Positions 7,833 to 18,400 of a DNA stretch of 64,000 nt are shown here, in pieces. The DNA is from Shewanella woodyi ATCC 51908. Its GTDB lineage: Bacteria; Pseudomonadota; Gammaproteobacteria; Enterobacterales; Shewanellaceae. Below the pieces are notes generated by a model. That model was not told the DNA's origin. It ran no database searches and was given only the letters and a program-made list of their open reading frames with translations. The position numbers and the translations under genes were made by a program. The stretch covers positions 744,001-808,000 of the forward strand of contig NC_010506.1 in the NCBI RefSeq assembly GCF_000019525.1, in the 5' to 3' direction. Position 1 is the first letter of the stretch; each line of letters opens with the position of its first letter.

Positions 7833-8619
7833 CCTTTATATAGTAAATAGCAGATCGAGAGTTTGGTCTGCTTGAATGATGAGTTTGTCATTTGTTTTCA
7901 CCAGAAAATATCTAGCTCATAGCAAAGCAGCCAATTAGATAAGTCCTGCTATATCAGTGTATTGAGGTTAAGGGGGGCGGAGCGAATTAGCTCCTTAAAA
8001 CAACTTAAGATACTTTTTCTAATCAATATCAGCTTAATTCGACTCAATGCACTAACGCATTTCTGTCCAAAAATGCGCTATAACCAATAAGTTCAATCGA
8101 AGAGATAAACAATCAAGTGTGAACGCGGCTGTGACCTTCCGTGACATGGATGTCACGGCAGAGCCCACAGGGATTGTGCTTGCGGCGCGTCACAGAAGTG
8201 TTTACACATTCAGCGAGCCGCAGGCTATAGATTAGATATGAAGTCATGGTTGATCATAAGCCAACCAAAGACCAAATGAACCCAATCAAAAAGATATTTG
8301 AAACTTGTTATCCGACAAGTCATTCAACTGGATGGAGATTGTATAGAATTCATTCTTTAACCATAGAAAAAGTAGGAAATATCGTAAGTTAGCGCTTTGT
8401 TTAGCTCTATTTTACAATTAAAAGGTTCTGGTTAGATTTTTATATTATAACCGTCCGTACCTGTCTTTATAATTCCCTTTACACTACATCTACATAGGTG
8501 TTAATCACCTATTTTATATGCGGGATTAGTTATTTAGACTTCTCTTTAATTCGTTGACTCAATGTGTTTTTTTTATAGACTGGTCGGTCTGAAAGGAGTG
8601 GTTATCATAGGGAGATAGG
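7833..8619. other. Gene-free repeat-rich region upstream of the HD-GYP cluster
   Basis: No gene found. It contains the perfect hairpin CCGTGACAT-GG-ATGTCACGG (8139-8158) embedded in GC-richer repeat-like sequence, a dispersed 45-base repeat (8276-8320), and a small inverted repeat ATAGGTG-TTAAT-CACCTAT (8494-8512) about 110 bases before the first HD-GYP gene that could be an operator. The promoter of the HD-GYP gene must lie in the last 200 bases. No c-di-GMP riboswitch signature was seen. Confidence 0.5.
8276..8320 (+). repeat. Dispersed repeat, copy 1
   Basis: Matches 30386-30430 at 40 of 45 positions (starts ATGAACCCAA, ends CAAGT). Similarity in looser form extends a little to the left (AAGCCAACC). 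Both copies are intergenic, suggesting a dispersed non-coding repeat family. Confidence 0.7.
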
Positions 8620-11600
8620 ATGTTTTCTGTAGAGGGATACGAGCATAAACGGGTCTCCATACGGTTTACTGTCGTGAGTATTTTTATATTTGCGACTGTA
8701 TTAACCGCCGTGATAGCCATAGGGTTGCAGTACTATTTTAGTCAGTCTATGGCAACTGACTCAGCCTTAAAACATTATGATCTAAATGCCGATCATACTA
8801 GCAAATACCTCTCTCAAGTCGATACACAAGCTGTCAATATCACCAAGTTGCTCTCAGGTTCAGATCTATTAATTGAAGCCGAGCATTTTAATCAAAAGTC
8901 TTTACAGACTTTTGCCGAGCTGATGCGGATTAATCCACTCTACTTTTCGATTAACTTAGCCCTGCCAAATGGCGACTTCTACCAGTTAGTCAATCTCAAT
9001 GCTTACCCTACTATTCGGGATCAACTATTGGCAACGCCCGATGATCGATGGGTACTGCTGTTGGTAACAGGAGTGGGGGATAAAAGGTTCAGAAAAGTCA
9101 GTTATCTTGATGATAAATTTAATGAAAGGGTTAACCGGGAAGAGCTGACTGACTTTGATCCAAGGCAGAGGCCTTGGTACATTTATGCTGGTAGGGGTAG
9201 GGTCTCCAGAACTCAGCCCTATCTGTTTGATTTTAGTCAGTTACCAGGTCAAACCTACTCCATAGCATTGGCCGACTCTGGCTCTGACTTTGAGGCTGTT
9301 TTGGCTGTGGATATTACCCTCTCTACGCTGTCTAAATACTTAAACGTGATTGGCCGAAGTACCAGCGGAGGCTTTGAAAGCGAGGTCTATCTCTATCAAC
9401 CTAGCGGTGAATTAATCGCCTCTAATCGGCAGCAATCAACTCAGGTTGAGCTCCCTAAATCTGTACCGCTTGGGCTCACTCAGGAGCAATACTCTTTTAT
9501 TGAAAGCTTACCTGTACTTAGGGTCTCAAATGAGACTGATTGGCCACCAATCGACTTTGCCATCTCCGGCGAGCCTTTAGGCTATGGAGTCGATGTTATG
9601 CAGCTGATCGCTCAGATGACAGGTCTGAAGTTTACTTATGTGAATGGCTTTAGCTGGCAGGGGTTATTGAGCGCCTTTAAGACGGGAAAGATAGAGCTAC
9701 TGCAGTCAATAATAAAGACTGAAAATAATAGTGAGCTAGGTAATTTTAGTGAACCATTTTTAACTTTGCCTTATACCTTAGCAAGTTTAGAGGGGGCACC
9801 TAAGGTAAGTGCGCTCACCGCCCTAAAAGGCGAAAGAGTCGCGGTGTCGACAGGCTGGTCGATCATTCCATTTCTTCAGCGTCATTTTCCGAGTATCGAG
9901 TTAGTCGAGTATCCATCGAGCTATGAGTCTCTGCTCGCAGTTAAGCGTGGTGAAGTGATGGGAACACTGGATATCGGGGTTAACCTGCATTACACAGTGC
10001 AGCGATTCTTTATTCAGGGCATAAGCTTTCACGATGAACTCTCCTTTTCACCTCAAAAGGTTCCTGATGGACTGACTATTCTGGCAAAAAATAAGCGACT
10101 AATTGAAATCATTAACCTCGCATTAGCCAATATCACTCCAGAGCAGAAAGAGGCTTTAAGGCTAAAGTGGATAGATAGAACTTCTCCTCAACAGCCAATG
10201 AAGACCATGGGGGTGGTTCCTTATCAAGATTTGATAGAGATAGGAGAGCAGAGTGAACTTCATCAAACGCTGCAGAAGCGCCTCATTAATGGCGTTGAGC
10301 AGTTTATCTATGTGACCTCCTTTGCACAGGGGTTATCTATGTTTGCGATTGTGGTTCCTAGTGAGGCGATATTGGCCACGAGTACTGATAAGGTGCTGAC
10401 CTCTATATTAATAACCGCTGTTTGCATGTTGATGGTTCTGCCTATCTCTTGGCTGTTTTCAAACCCAATTATCAAGCCTATCAATCTTTTATGTCGTGAA
10501 AATGTCAAGGTAAAGCATCGCCACTATGACTCAATCAGTAAGGTAGAGACTCATATTAAAGAGCTCGATGAACTTGCCGATTCTATGCTTGAGATGGCCT
10601 CTGCCATTAAAGCCTATGAAGAGTCTCAAAAAGCGTTAATGGAGGCGATTATTCGGTTAATTGCTCAAGCGATCGATGATAAGTCTCCCTATACGGCTGG
10701 GCACTGTAATCGTGTGCCTGAACTCGGTTTGATGTTAGCAACTGCAGCCCATAAAGCGCAGAGTGGTCCCTTTAAAGCGTTTAGTTTTAAGAGTGAGGAT
10801 GAGTATCGAGAGTTTAGGTTAGCTGCTTGGTTACATGACTGCGGCAAGATCACCACCCCAGAGCACATTGTCGACAAGGGGACTAAGCTTGAGGTCAATT
10901 ATAACCGTATCCATGAGATCCGCATGCGATTTGAGGTGCTATGGCGAGATGCTGAGATTAAGTATCTTAAGTTATTAGCCGAGTCTCCTGAGAGTGAAGA
11001 AGCCCTGCTTGCTCAGTTGAAAGCACAGCATGAACAACTAAAGCAAGATTTTGAATTTATTGCTAACGCCAATATTGGTGGAGAGTTTATGGAGGACGCT
11101 GATATTGAGCGGTTAATTCAGTTGGCTGAAATTAGCTGGCTTAGATACTTCGATGACAGGCTAGGTTTGTCTCCCGTAGAGGAGGGGCATCTAGGAGAGA
11201 TGCCATCTTCACTGCCTGCTACTGAACAGCTGTTAAGCGATAAAGCTGAGCATCTTATCTCCCGTATATCGCCTGTGAGTTTTGATCCTCAATTTGGGAT
11301 TAATATTCAGGTGCCTGAGCTGCAATATAACCGAGGAGAGCTCTATAACCTCTCTATCTCTAGGGGGACCTTAACCGCGGAAGATAGGTATAAGATCAAT
11401 GAGCATGTGATTACCACTATCAAGATGCTGGAGAGCTTACCATTTCCACCTGAGCTGGCCCGAGTGCCCAGATATGCATCGACTCACCATGAAACCTTAA
11501 TTGGGACAGGGTACCCTAGAAAGCTCATCGGCGATGAGCTCTCAGTCCCTGAGCGTATTCTGGTGATTGCGGATATATTTGAGGCATTAACCGCAGGAGA

Positions 11601-11790
11601 CAGGCCCTATAAAAAAGCGAAACCTGTCAGTGTTGCTGTGGATATTCTCCATAAGATGGCGTTAGAGCAGCATCTGGATATTGAACTGTTTAAGCTATTT
11701 CTCTCTTCAGGGATCTACCTTGAGTATGCCAACAAGTTTCTTGACCCCTCTCAAATCGATGAGGTGGATATTAGCCGATACTTGGATTGA
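8620..11790 (+). CDS. Transmembrane receptor with SBP_bac_3 sensor and HD-GYP phosphodiesterase, paralogue 1
   Basis: A 1056-residue predicted c-di-GMP phosphodiesterase receptor. TM1 is at residues about 17-38. A Cache-like periplasmic region (about 40-290, with DPRQRPWYIYA) follows, then an SBP_bac_3 amino-acid-binding-type domain (about 295-520, starting LRVSNETDWPPIDFA), TM2 near 590-615, a HAMP-like linker, and an HD-GYP domain. Catalytic motifs visible: HCNRV (His695), HDCGK (His739-Asp740), HHE, and GTGYP (964-966). Between the HD and GYP halves there is an unusually long insertion (about residues 770-900). AGGGAGATAGG precedes the ATG. It is the first of three tandem paralogues; ligand is unknown. 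Confidence 0.88.
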   Translation: MFSVEGYEHKRVSIRFTVVSIFIFATVLTAVIAIGLQYYFSQSMATDSALKHYDLNADHTSKYLSQVDTQAVNITKLLSGSDLLIEAEHFNQKSLQTFAELMRINPLYFSINLALPNGDFYQLVNLNAYPTIRDQLLATPDDRWVLLLVTGVGDKRFRKVSYLDDKFNERVNREELTDFDPRQRPWYIYAGRGRVSRTQPYLFDFSQLPGQTYSIALADSGSDFEAVLAVDITLSTLSKYLNVIGRSTSGGFESEVYLYQPSGELIASNRQQSTQVELPKSVPLGLTQEQYSFIESLPVLRVSNETDWPPIDFAISGEPLGYGVDVMQLIAQMTGLKFTYVNGFSWQGLLSAFKTGKIELLQSIIKTENNSELGNFSEPFLTLPYTLASLEGAPKVSALTALKGERVAVSTGWSIIPFLQRHFPSIELVEYPSSYESLLAVKRGEVMGTLDIGVNLHYTVQRFFIQGISFHDELSFSPQKVPDGLTILAKNKRLIEIINLALANITPEQKEALRLKWIDRTSPQQPMKTMGVVPYQDLIEIGEQSELHQTLQKRLINGVEQFIYVTSFAQGLSMFAIVVPSEAILATSTDKVLTSILITAVCMLMVLPISWLFSNPIIKPINLLCRENVKVKHRHYDSISKVETHIKELDELADSMLEMASAIKAYEESQKALMEAIIRLIAQAIDDKSPYTAGHCNRVPELGLMLATAAHKAQSGPFKAFSFKSEDEYREFRLAAWLHDCGKITTPEHIVDKGTKLEVNYNRIHEIRMRFEVLWRDAEIKYLKLLAESPESEEALLAQLKAQHEQLKQDFEFIANANIGGEFMEDADIERLIQLAEISWLRYFDDRLGLSPVEEGHLGEMPSSLPATEQLLSDKAEHLISRISPVSFDPQFGINIQVPELQYNRGELYNLSISRGTLTAEDRYKINEHVITTIKMLESLPFPPELARVPRYASTHHETLIGTGYPRKLIGDELSVPERILVIADIFEALTAGDRPYKKAKPVSVAVDILHKMALEQHLDIELFKLFLSSGIYLEYANKFLDPSQIDEVDISRYLD

Positions 11791-12102
11791 GTATTGTTTT
11801 TGACTGAGTGGTATATTTGGAAATATTAACAACATTGATCTTTAAAACATTAGATGATGTTGTTATTTCGATTCTATCTTTTACTTTATTTCATCAACAT
11901 CAAAACCCCTGTTTTTTCACGTTGAAAAGTTCTGAAAAATCGTGAAATCAATCAATAAATAACCCTTAGGATACATTGGTATGGGTTATATCCCTATCTA
12001 TTAAGTGTGAATCTGGATTTTTATACTTATCTGCTCGTTGACTTGAGTCGCTTGATTTATAAACTGGTTAACTTTCAGTCGCTGAAATTATAGGGAAATA
12101 AG
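11791..12102. other. Intergenic region between HD-GYP paralogues 1 and 2
   Basis: AT-rich, no gene. A weak hairpin TTTCACG...CGTGAAA lies at about 11917-11947. The last 120 bases resemble the region upstream of paralogue 1 and probably hold the promoter of paralogue 2. Confidence 0.4.
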
Positions 12103-15100
12103 ATGTTTTTTGCTGAGGGGAATGAACGCAGACGGATCACAATACGTTTTACTGTGGTGAGCATTTTTATCCTTGCCACCGTGTTAACGTCCGCTATTGC
12201 CATTAGTCTTCAATATTACTTTAGCCAGTCCATGGCAACTGAATCAGCACTTAAGCATTTTGATCGTGATGCAAAACATATGAGTAAGTATTTGTCTCAA
12301 CTGGATACTGAAGCTGCCAATATTACTAAGCTTCTTTCAGGTTTAGATCAGCTAGTCGAAGATGACCACTTTAATCGTAAAGCGCTATATACGTTTGCTG
12401 AACTTATGCGGAGCAACCCTATTTACTTTGGGGTTAATGTCGGCTTACCTAACGGAGATTTCTATCAGTTAATTAACCTTGAGGCTTTTCCTTCCTCGAG
12501 AGTTAAGTCTTTTTCAATCCCCTCCGATCGATGGCTATTTTCATTTGTAACGGGTACTGGTGATAACAGGATAAGGCAGTTTAAGTACCTAAATGATGAC
12601 CTACAGGAGCGAATAAGTAGAGATGAAGTGACGGTTTATGACCCAAGGGTTAGGCCATGGTTTGTTAATGCGCAGTTTGGTAATGTTTCAAGAACTCAAC
12701 CTTACTTATTCGATTCAATTCAATCCCCTGGTAAAACCTACTCAATTAAACTGCCCGATCACTCAGGTGCTGTTTTAGGAATGGACATCACCCTAGATAC
12801 TTTCTCTAAGTACCTCAGTACGGTTGGCCAAAATATTAGCGGTGGGTCAGCAAATAAAGTGTATGTGTATAAGCCTTCTGGTGACATTATCGCCTCTAAT
12901 CAGGAAAAGTCTGATCAGCTTAAGATCCCTGAATCGACACGACTGGAACTTCCCCCCAATTTACGTGATTTTGTTGATAACTTATCGGAATTGAGGGTCT
13001 CGAACCAGACCAATTGGCCACCGATAGATTTTGCAATATCAGGTCAGCCTTACGGTTACGTGGTTGATTTGATGAAGCTAATCTCTCAGATGACTGGCTT
13101 AGATTTTTCTTATGTAAATGGTTTGAATTGGAAAGGGCTGGTTGATGCTTACAAAACGGGCAAGATAGAGGTGTTGCAGTCTATCATCATGAAAGATGAA
13201 AATCGTCATCTAGGTGTGTTTAGCGAACCGTTTCTTTCTTTGTCCTATTCGGTGGTGACGCTAGAAAAAGTGCAGCCTATTACAAATATTTTGGAGCTTA
13301 AAGGGCATAAGGTTGCGGTACCTGTGGACTGGTTGTTCATTGAGCAAATCAAACAACACTTTCCAGATATAGAGTTTGTTGAATATGCGTCCACTCATGA
13401 ATGTTTTCAGGCTGTTATACGAGAGGAAGTACTGGCTACATTAGATACAGGAATTAATTTACGCTATACAGCACGACAGTTTTTTATTGAGGAGCTTAGG
13501 TTCCATGATAGCTTATCTTTTTTTCCTTACATTGTTCCTACCGAGCTGAGAATTTTAGCTAAGAATAAGCGACTAATCGAAACAATCAACTTGGCATTAG
13601 CCAATATCACACCTGAGCAGAAAGATGCATTAAAGCTGAAATGGATAGATAGCAGTTCACTTGGCCAGCCGACGAAAACAATGGGAGTGGTTCCTTATAA
13701 GGCCTTAATTGATATTGGGTCAGACAGTAAGAAGCATAATAAACTACATAAGCTGATGCTCAATGGCATCGAGCAGTTCGTGTATGTTACCGAATTTGCA
13801 AGTGGTCATTCGATGCTTGGGATTGTTGTGCCCAGCAATATTATTTTGGCTCCTAGTAGGCATAAGGTATTGACCTCAATCTTTATTACTGCAGTGTGCA
13901 TGCTGACGTTTTTACCCGTAGCTTGGATATTTTCAAATCCTATCATCAAACCTATCAACTTGTTATGCCGTGAAAATGTGAAGATAAAGCATCGAGATTA
14001 TGACTCTGTGATTAAAGTGGGTACCTGTATAAAAGAGTTGGACGAACTCTCAGACTCCATGTTGGAGATGGCTGAAGCCCACAAGGAGTATGAAGAGTCT
14101 CAAAAGGCGTTAATTGAGGCGATAATTCGACTAATTGCACAGGCAGTGGATGATAAATCTCCCTATACAGCTGGGCACTGCAATCGTGTTCCTGAGCTTG
14201 GGTTAATGTTAGCAGATGCCGCGCATAAAGCGCAGAGCGGTCCTTTTGCAACGTTCAGTTTTAAGAATGAAGATGAGCACAGAGAGTTTAGAATCGCTGC
14301 TTGGCTGCATGATTGTGGCAAAATCACCACGCCTGAGCATATTGTGGATAAGGGAACCAAACTTGAAGCGAACTACAATCGTATCCATGAGATCCGCATG
14401 CGATTTGAGGTATTGTGGCGCGACGCAGAGATTGTGTACTTAACCTTGTTAGCACAATCACCAGCAAATGAATCAGTTTTACGGGAGCAATTAAACGAGA
14501 AGCATGAACAATTTAGGCAAGATTTTGAGTTCATTGCTAATGCCAATATTGGTGGAGAGTTTATGAGCCAAGAAGATAAGGATCGTTTAGGCTTACTTGC
14601 TAATGTGACCTGGGAGCGTCATTTTGACGATAGACTTGGGTTGTCACCTTTCGAAGAACTTCGCTTTAATGAAGTAAAGACGGGAGCTAGTTATCCAGTC
14701 ATCGAAAAGCTATTAGGAGATAAGCCTGAACATATTTTCAAACGCCTCAACAAGGTAGAGTTTGATCCTAAGTTTGGTATTAAGATGGAGATCCCAGAGC
14801 ATCAATACAATCTCGGTGAGCTTTATAACTTGTCGGTATCTAGAGGCACGTTAACTGCGGAAGATAGGTATAAGATTAATGAGCACATCATTAGTACCAT
14901 AAAAATGTTGGATAGTTTGCCTTTCCCTCCAGAGCTTGCTCGAGTTCCCAGATATGCATCAACTCACCATGAAACCTTGATTGGAACTGGCTACCCTAGA
15001 AAGCTCACTGGTGAAGAGCTGTCTATACCGGAGAGGGTTTTAGTCATTGCTGATATTTTTGAGGCGTTAACCGCAGCAGATCGACCCTATAAAAAGGCGA

Positions 15101-15270
15101 AGCCAGTCAGTGTTGCTGTGGATATTCTCCATAAGATGGCACTTGACGAACATCTAGATATTGAACTGTTTAAGCTTTTTCTCTCTTCAGGGATCTACCT
15201 TGAGTATGCCAACAAGTTTCTTGACCCCTCTCAAATCGATGAGGTGGATATTAGCCGATACTTGGATTGA
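12103..15270 (+). CDS. Transmembrane receptor with SBP_bac_3 sensor and HD-GYP phosphodiesterase, paralogue 2
   Basis: A 1055-residue paralogue of the preceding gene, with the same order: TM1, Cache-like region (DPRVRPWFVNA), SBP_bac_3 domain (LRVSNQTNWPPIDFA), TM2, HAMP-like linker and HD-GYP with HCNRV, HDCGK, HHE and GTGYP all intact. The last 96 bases up to and just past the stop are identical to those of paralogue 1 although upstream synonymous sites differ freely, pointing to gene conversion. The upstream region also resembles that of paralogue 1 (GTTGACT, a TATAxACTGGT segment and ATAGGGA before ATG), so promoter and gene were probably duplicated together. Ligand-contact differences in the SBP domain would allow a different stimulus. 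Confidence 0.87.
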   Translation: MFFAEGNERRRITIRFTVVSIFILATVLTSAIAISLQYYFSQSMATESALKHFDRDAKHMSKYLSQLDTEAANITKLLSGLDQLVEDDHFNRKALYTFAELMRSNPIYFGVNVGLPNGDFYQLINLEAFPSSRVKSFSIPSDRWLFSFVTGTGDNRIRQFKYLNDDLQERISRDEVTVYDPRVRPWFVNAQFGNVSRTQPYLFDSIQSPGKTYSIKLPDHSGAVLGMDITLDTFSKYLSTVGQNISGGSANKVYVYKPSGDIIASNQEKSDQLKIPESTRLELPPNLRDFVDNLSELRVSNQTNWPPIDFAISGQPYGYVVDLMKLISQMTGLDFSYVNGLNWKGLVDAYKTGKIEVLQSIIMKDENRHLGVFSEPFLSLSYSVVTLEKVQPITNILELKGHKVAVPVDWLFIEQIKQHFPDIEFVEYASTHECFQAVIREEVLATLDTGINLRYTARQFFIEELRFHDSLSFFPYIVPTELRILAKNKRLIETINLALANITPEQKDALKLKWIDSSSLGQPTKTMGVVPYKALIDIGSDSKKHNKLHKLMLNGIEQFVYVTEFASGHSMLGIVVPSNIILAPSRHKVLTSIFITAVCMLTFLPVAWIFSNPIIKPINLLCRENVKIKHRDYDSVIKVGTCIKELDELSDSMLEMAEAHKEYEESQKALIEAIIRLIAQAVDDKSPYTAGHCNRVPELGLMLADAAHKAQSGPFATFSFKNEDEHREFRIAAWLHDCGKITTPEHIVDKGTKLEANYNRIHEIRMRFEVLWRDAEIVYLTLLAQSPANESVLREQLNEKHEQFRQDFEFIANANIGGEFMSQEDKDRLGLLANVTWERHFDDRLGLSPFEELRFNEVKTGASYPVIEKLLGDKPEHIFKRLNKVEFDPKFGIKMEIPEHQYNLGELYNLSVSRGTLTAEDRYKINEHIISTIKMLDSLPFPPELARVPRYASTHHETLIGTGYPRKLTGEELSIPERVLVIADIFEALTAADRPYKKAKPVSVAVDILHKMALDEHLDIELFKLFLSSGIYLEYANKFLDPSQIDEVDISRYLD

Positions 15271-15488
15271 GTACTGTTAGTATTGAAAGCGTAAAAGATG
15301 GATTTTTGGTCTTTACTTAGATGATGATCTCGCTATAGAGCTCTAGGTTAGTGCATTGTGTTTGATTGTTTGTAATTACTGTATTGTTATGATTTTATTG
15401 GAGATTACCCCTCTCACTCCCTGTTAACTTGTTATGTAACTGTTATAATATGCAGCTTTCAGGGATTGAATCATAGAGCAGGGATACT

Positions 15489-18400
15489 ATGGGCGTCGAG
15501 ACTAAGGTCAGCAATAAACGTTTTACCATTCGTTTCACTGTGGTGGGGATCTTTATTTTAGCCACTATTGTGACAGCTTCCATCGCCATAGGTTTGCAGT
15601 ATTACTTTAGTAATACTATGGCCACAGAATCCGCCGTTAAGCTCTATAATCTCACGGCTAAAAACACCAGTAGTTATCTCACCCAAGTCGACAATCGAGC
15701 CACGAATACAACACAGTTACTCTCAAACTTTGATGATCTTGTGACTGATGGGGCTTTTAACCCCGAAGCGCAGCAAGCTTTTGCTGAAGTGATGCGAACT
15801 AACTCTTTGTTTTATGCCATCTACATCGGCATGCCCAATGGCGATTTTTATGAGTTAATTAACCTAGATGCCCATCCAATAATCAGGTCCCAGCTCAATG
15901 CATCTCATTTAGATCGTTGGGTGATCATTACAATAAGTGGGGAAGGGGAGCTGCGCCAACGAGATCAATCCTATCTCGATGAACAGTTTAACTTGCGTGT
16001 GACCCACAGCGAGCACAGTGAATACGATGCGAGTGTCAGGCCTTGGTTTGTTGGTGCTAATACTGAATCAGTCTCGAAAACAGAGCCCTATCTATTCCAG
16101 CATCTGCAATCACCGGGTCAAACCTATTCCATAAAGTTGGCAGAATCTGGTGCTGTGCTCGCCTTAGATATCGCATTGTCGACTCTGTCTGATTTTCTGG
16201 TTATGCAGGGGGAGGACGAGAGGGAAGCCGGTATCCATGAGAAGATCTACCTCTATAAAGAGAGCGGCGAACTGATTGCATCAAACCAGATACAGAAACG
16301 TGGCGTTGAGATCCCAGAGTCCAGAGAGCTAAAACTGAGCAGTAAACAAAGAGATCTAGTTGCAGCAACTCAACCTCTTTTAGTCTCCAATGAAACCGAT
16401 TGGGCCCCCATCGATTTTGCCATCTCTGGTATGCCGCAAGGGTACAGTATCGATCTGCTTAATCTGATCTCAGAGATGACTGGGCTTCGTCTACGCTATA
16501 TCAATGGCTTTAGTTGGAGCGAGTTAACGCAAAACTATAAAGCCCATGAGCTAGATATGTTGCACTCAGTGCTAAAAACCGATGAGACTCGTTTACTTGG
16601 TGAGTTTAGTGCCCCTTTTCTTGAGCTGCCTTTTGCACTTGTCACTCTGCCAGGTATCGCGCCAATTACTCACATTGAGCAGCTAAATGGTAAACAGTTG
16701 GCGATACCCGTTGGCTGGTCGATTATAGAGGTTATTAGAAAAAACTATCCCCAGATAGAGATTATTGAGATGGCTTCGACCTATGCAATACTGCACGCGG
16801 TTGAGGAGGGAGAGGTGTTTGCTGCGCTAGATAGCAGCATCATATTGCACTACACGGCGAATCAGTTTTTTGTTGAAGCTATTCAGTACCATGAACAGCT
16901 GGACTTCTCTCCTGTAGAGGTCGATACCGGCCTACATATTGTGATGCCGGCTCAAGAGCAAGCTGTGATGGAGGTGATTAATTTGGCTCTTGCTAACATT
17001 ACACCTGAGCAAACTCTGGCGTTAAGGGCTAAATGGTTTGGAGAGGGAGATAAGAAGACCTTGTCGACACAGGGAACCGTTCCTTTTGAGGCACTGATTG
17101 AGTTAGCAGCTTCGCCAAATGAGCAGAAAAGATTAATTCAACGTGAGCTTAATGGGGTTGAAGAGTTTATCTACGTGACACCCATTGGTGGTCGCTCTTC
17201 TGGAGAGAAAGAGTATTTAGCGATAGTTGTGCCTAAACAGCAGCTATTAGCGGCAAGCATCGAAAAAGTGCTGCAGTCTATTTTTTTCACCAGTATCTGT
17301 TTGTTGTTGATTCTGCCTGTCTCTTGGTTATTTTCATCCCCTATCATTCGCCCCATTAAGCTACTAGCTATTGAAAATGAGAAGATAAAAAATCGTCAGT
17401 ATGATGAAGTGCGCAATGTCGACTCCAATATCTCAGAGCTGGATGAGTTAGCAACCTCCATGATGGATATGTCTGTCTCGATTAAACAGCATGAGGATAA
17501 CCAGAAGGCCTTAATGGAGTCATTTATCAAATTAATAGCCCAAGCTATTGATGATAAATCTCCCTATACAGCAGGGCACTGTAACCGTGTACCTGAGCTT
17601 GGTTTGATGTTAGTGGAAGCTGCACAGATATCTGAGCTGGCACCCTTTAAGGATTTTAAGTTTAATTCAGAAGATGAGCACAGAGAGTTCAGAATTGCGG
17701 CTTGGTTACACGACTGTGGCAAGATCACAACGCCTGAGTATATTGTCGATAAGGGAACTAAGCTTGAGGCGGTTTATAACCGTATTCATGAGGTCAGGAT
17801 GCGCTTTGAGGTGCTGTGGCGCGACGCAGAGATAGAATACCTTAAGCGAGTATCTTCTGAGGTGAGCTCTTGTGAAAATGGCCCGAACGAGCTTCTTCTT
17901 GCCGAGCTTGCTCATAAACGAGAGCAGTTAATTGAGGACTTTGAATTTATCGCTAACGCCAATGTTGGCGGAGAGTTTATGGGCCAAGAGGCAAAAGATC
18001 GTCTTGCTCAGCTTGCTAATATCACTTGGGAGCGACATTTCGACGACAGACTCGGTCTCTCGCCTGTTGAAGAGCTTAATCTTAGTACCCAAGAGGGCGA
18101 AATAAGTTACCCAGTGACTGAGTCGCTATTAAGTGACAGAGCTGAACATATTATCAAGCGAGTTAATAAAGTGGAGTTTGACCCTAAGTTTGGTATCAAA
18201 ATGGCTATTCCAGAGCATCAATATAACTTAGGTGAGCTTTATAACCTCTCTATCTCCAGAGGCACTTTGACCGCAGAAGATAGATTTAAGATTAATGAGC
18301 ATGTGACCAGCACCATTAAGATGTTGGAAAACCTTCCATTCCCACCAGAGCTTGCTCGTGTGCCTCGTTATGCCTCGACCCATCATGAAACCTTAAAAGG

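Noticed and set aside
8320..8619. c-di-GMP riboswitch before the HD-GYP cluster
   Set aside because: The conserved GEMM core was not found in any of the three upstream regions.
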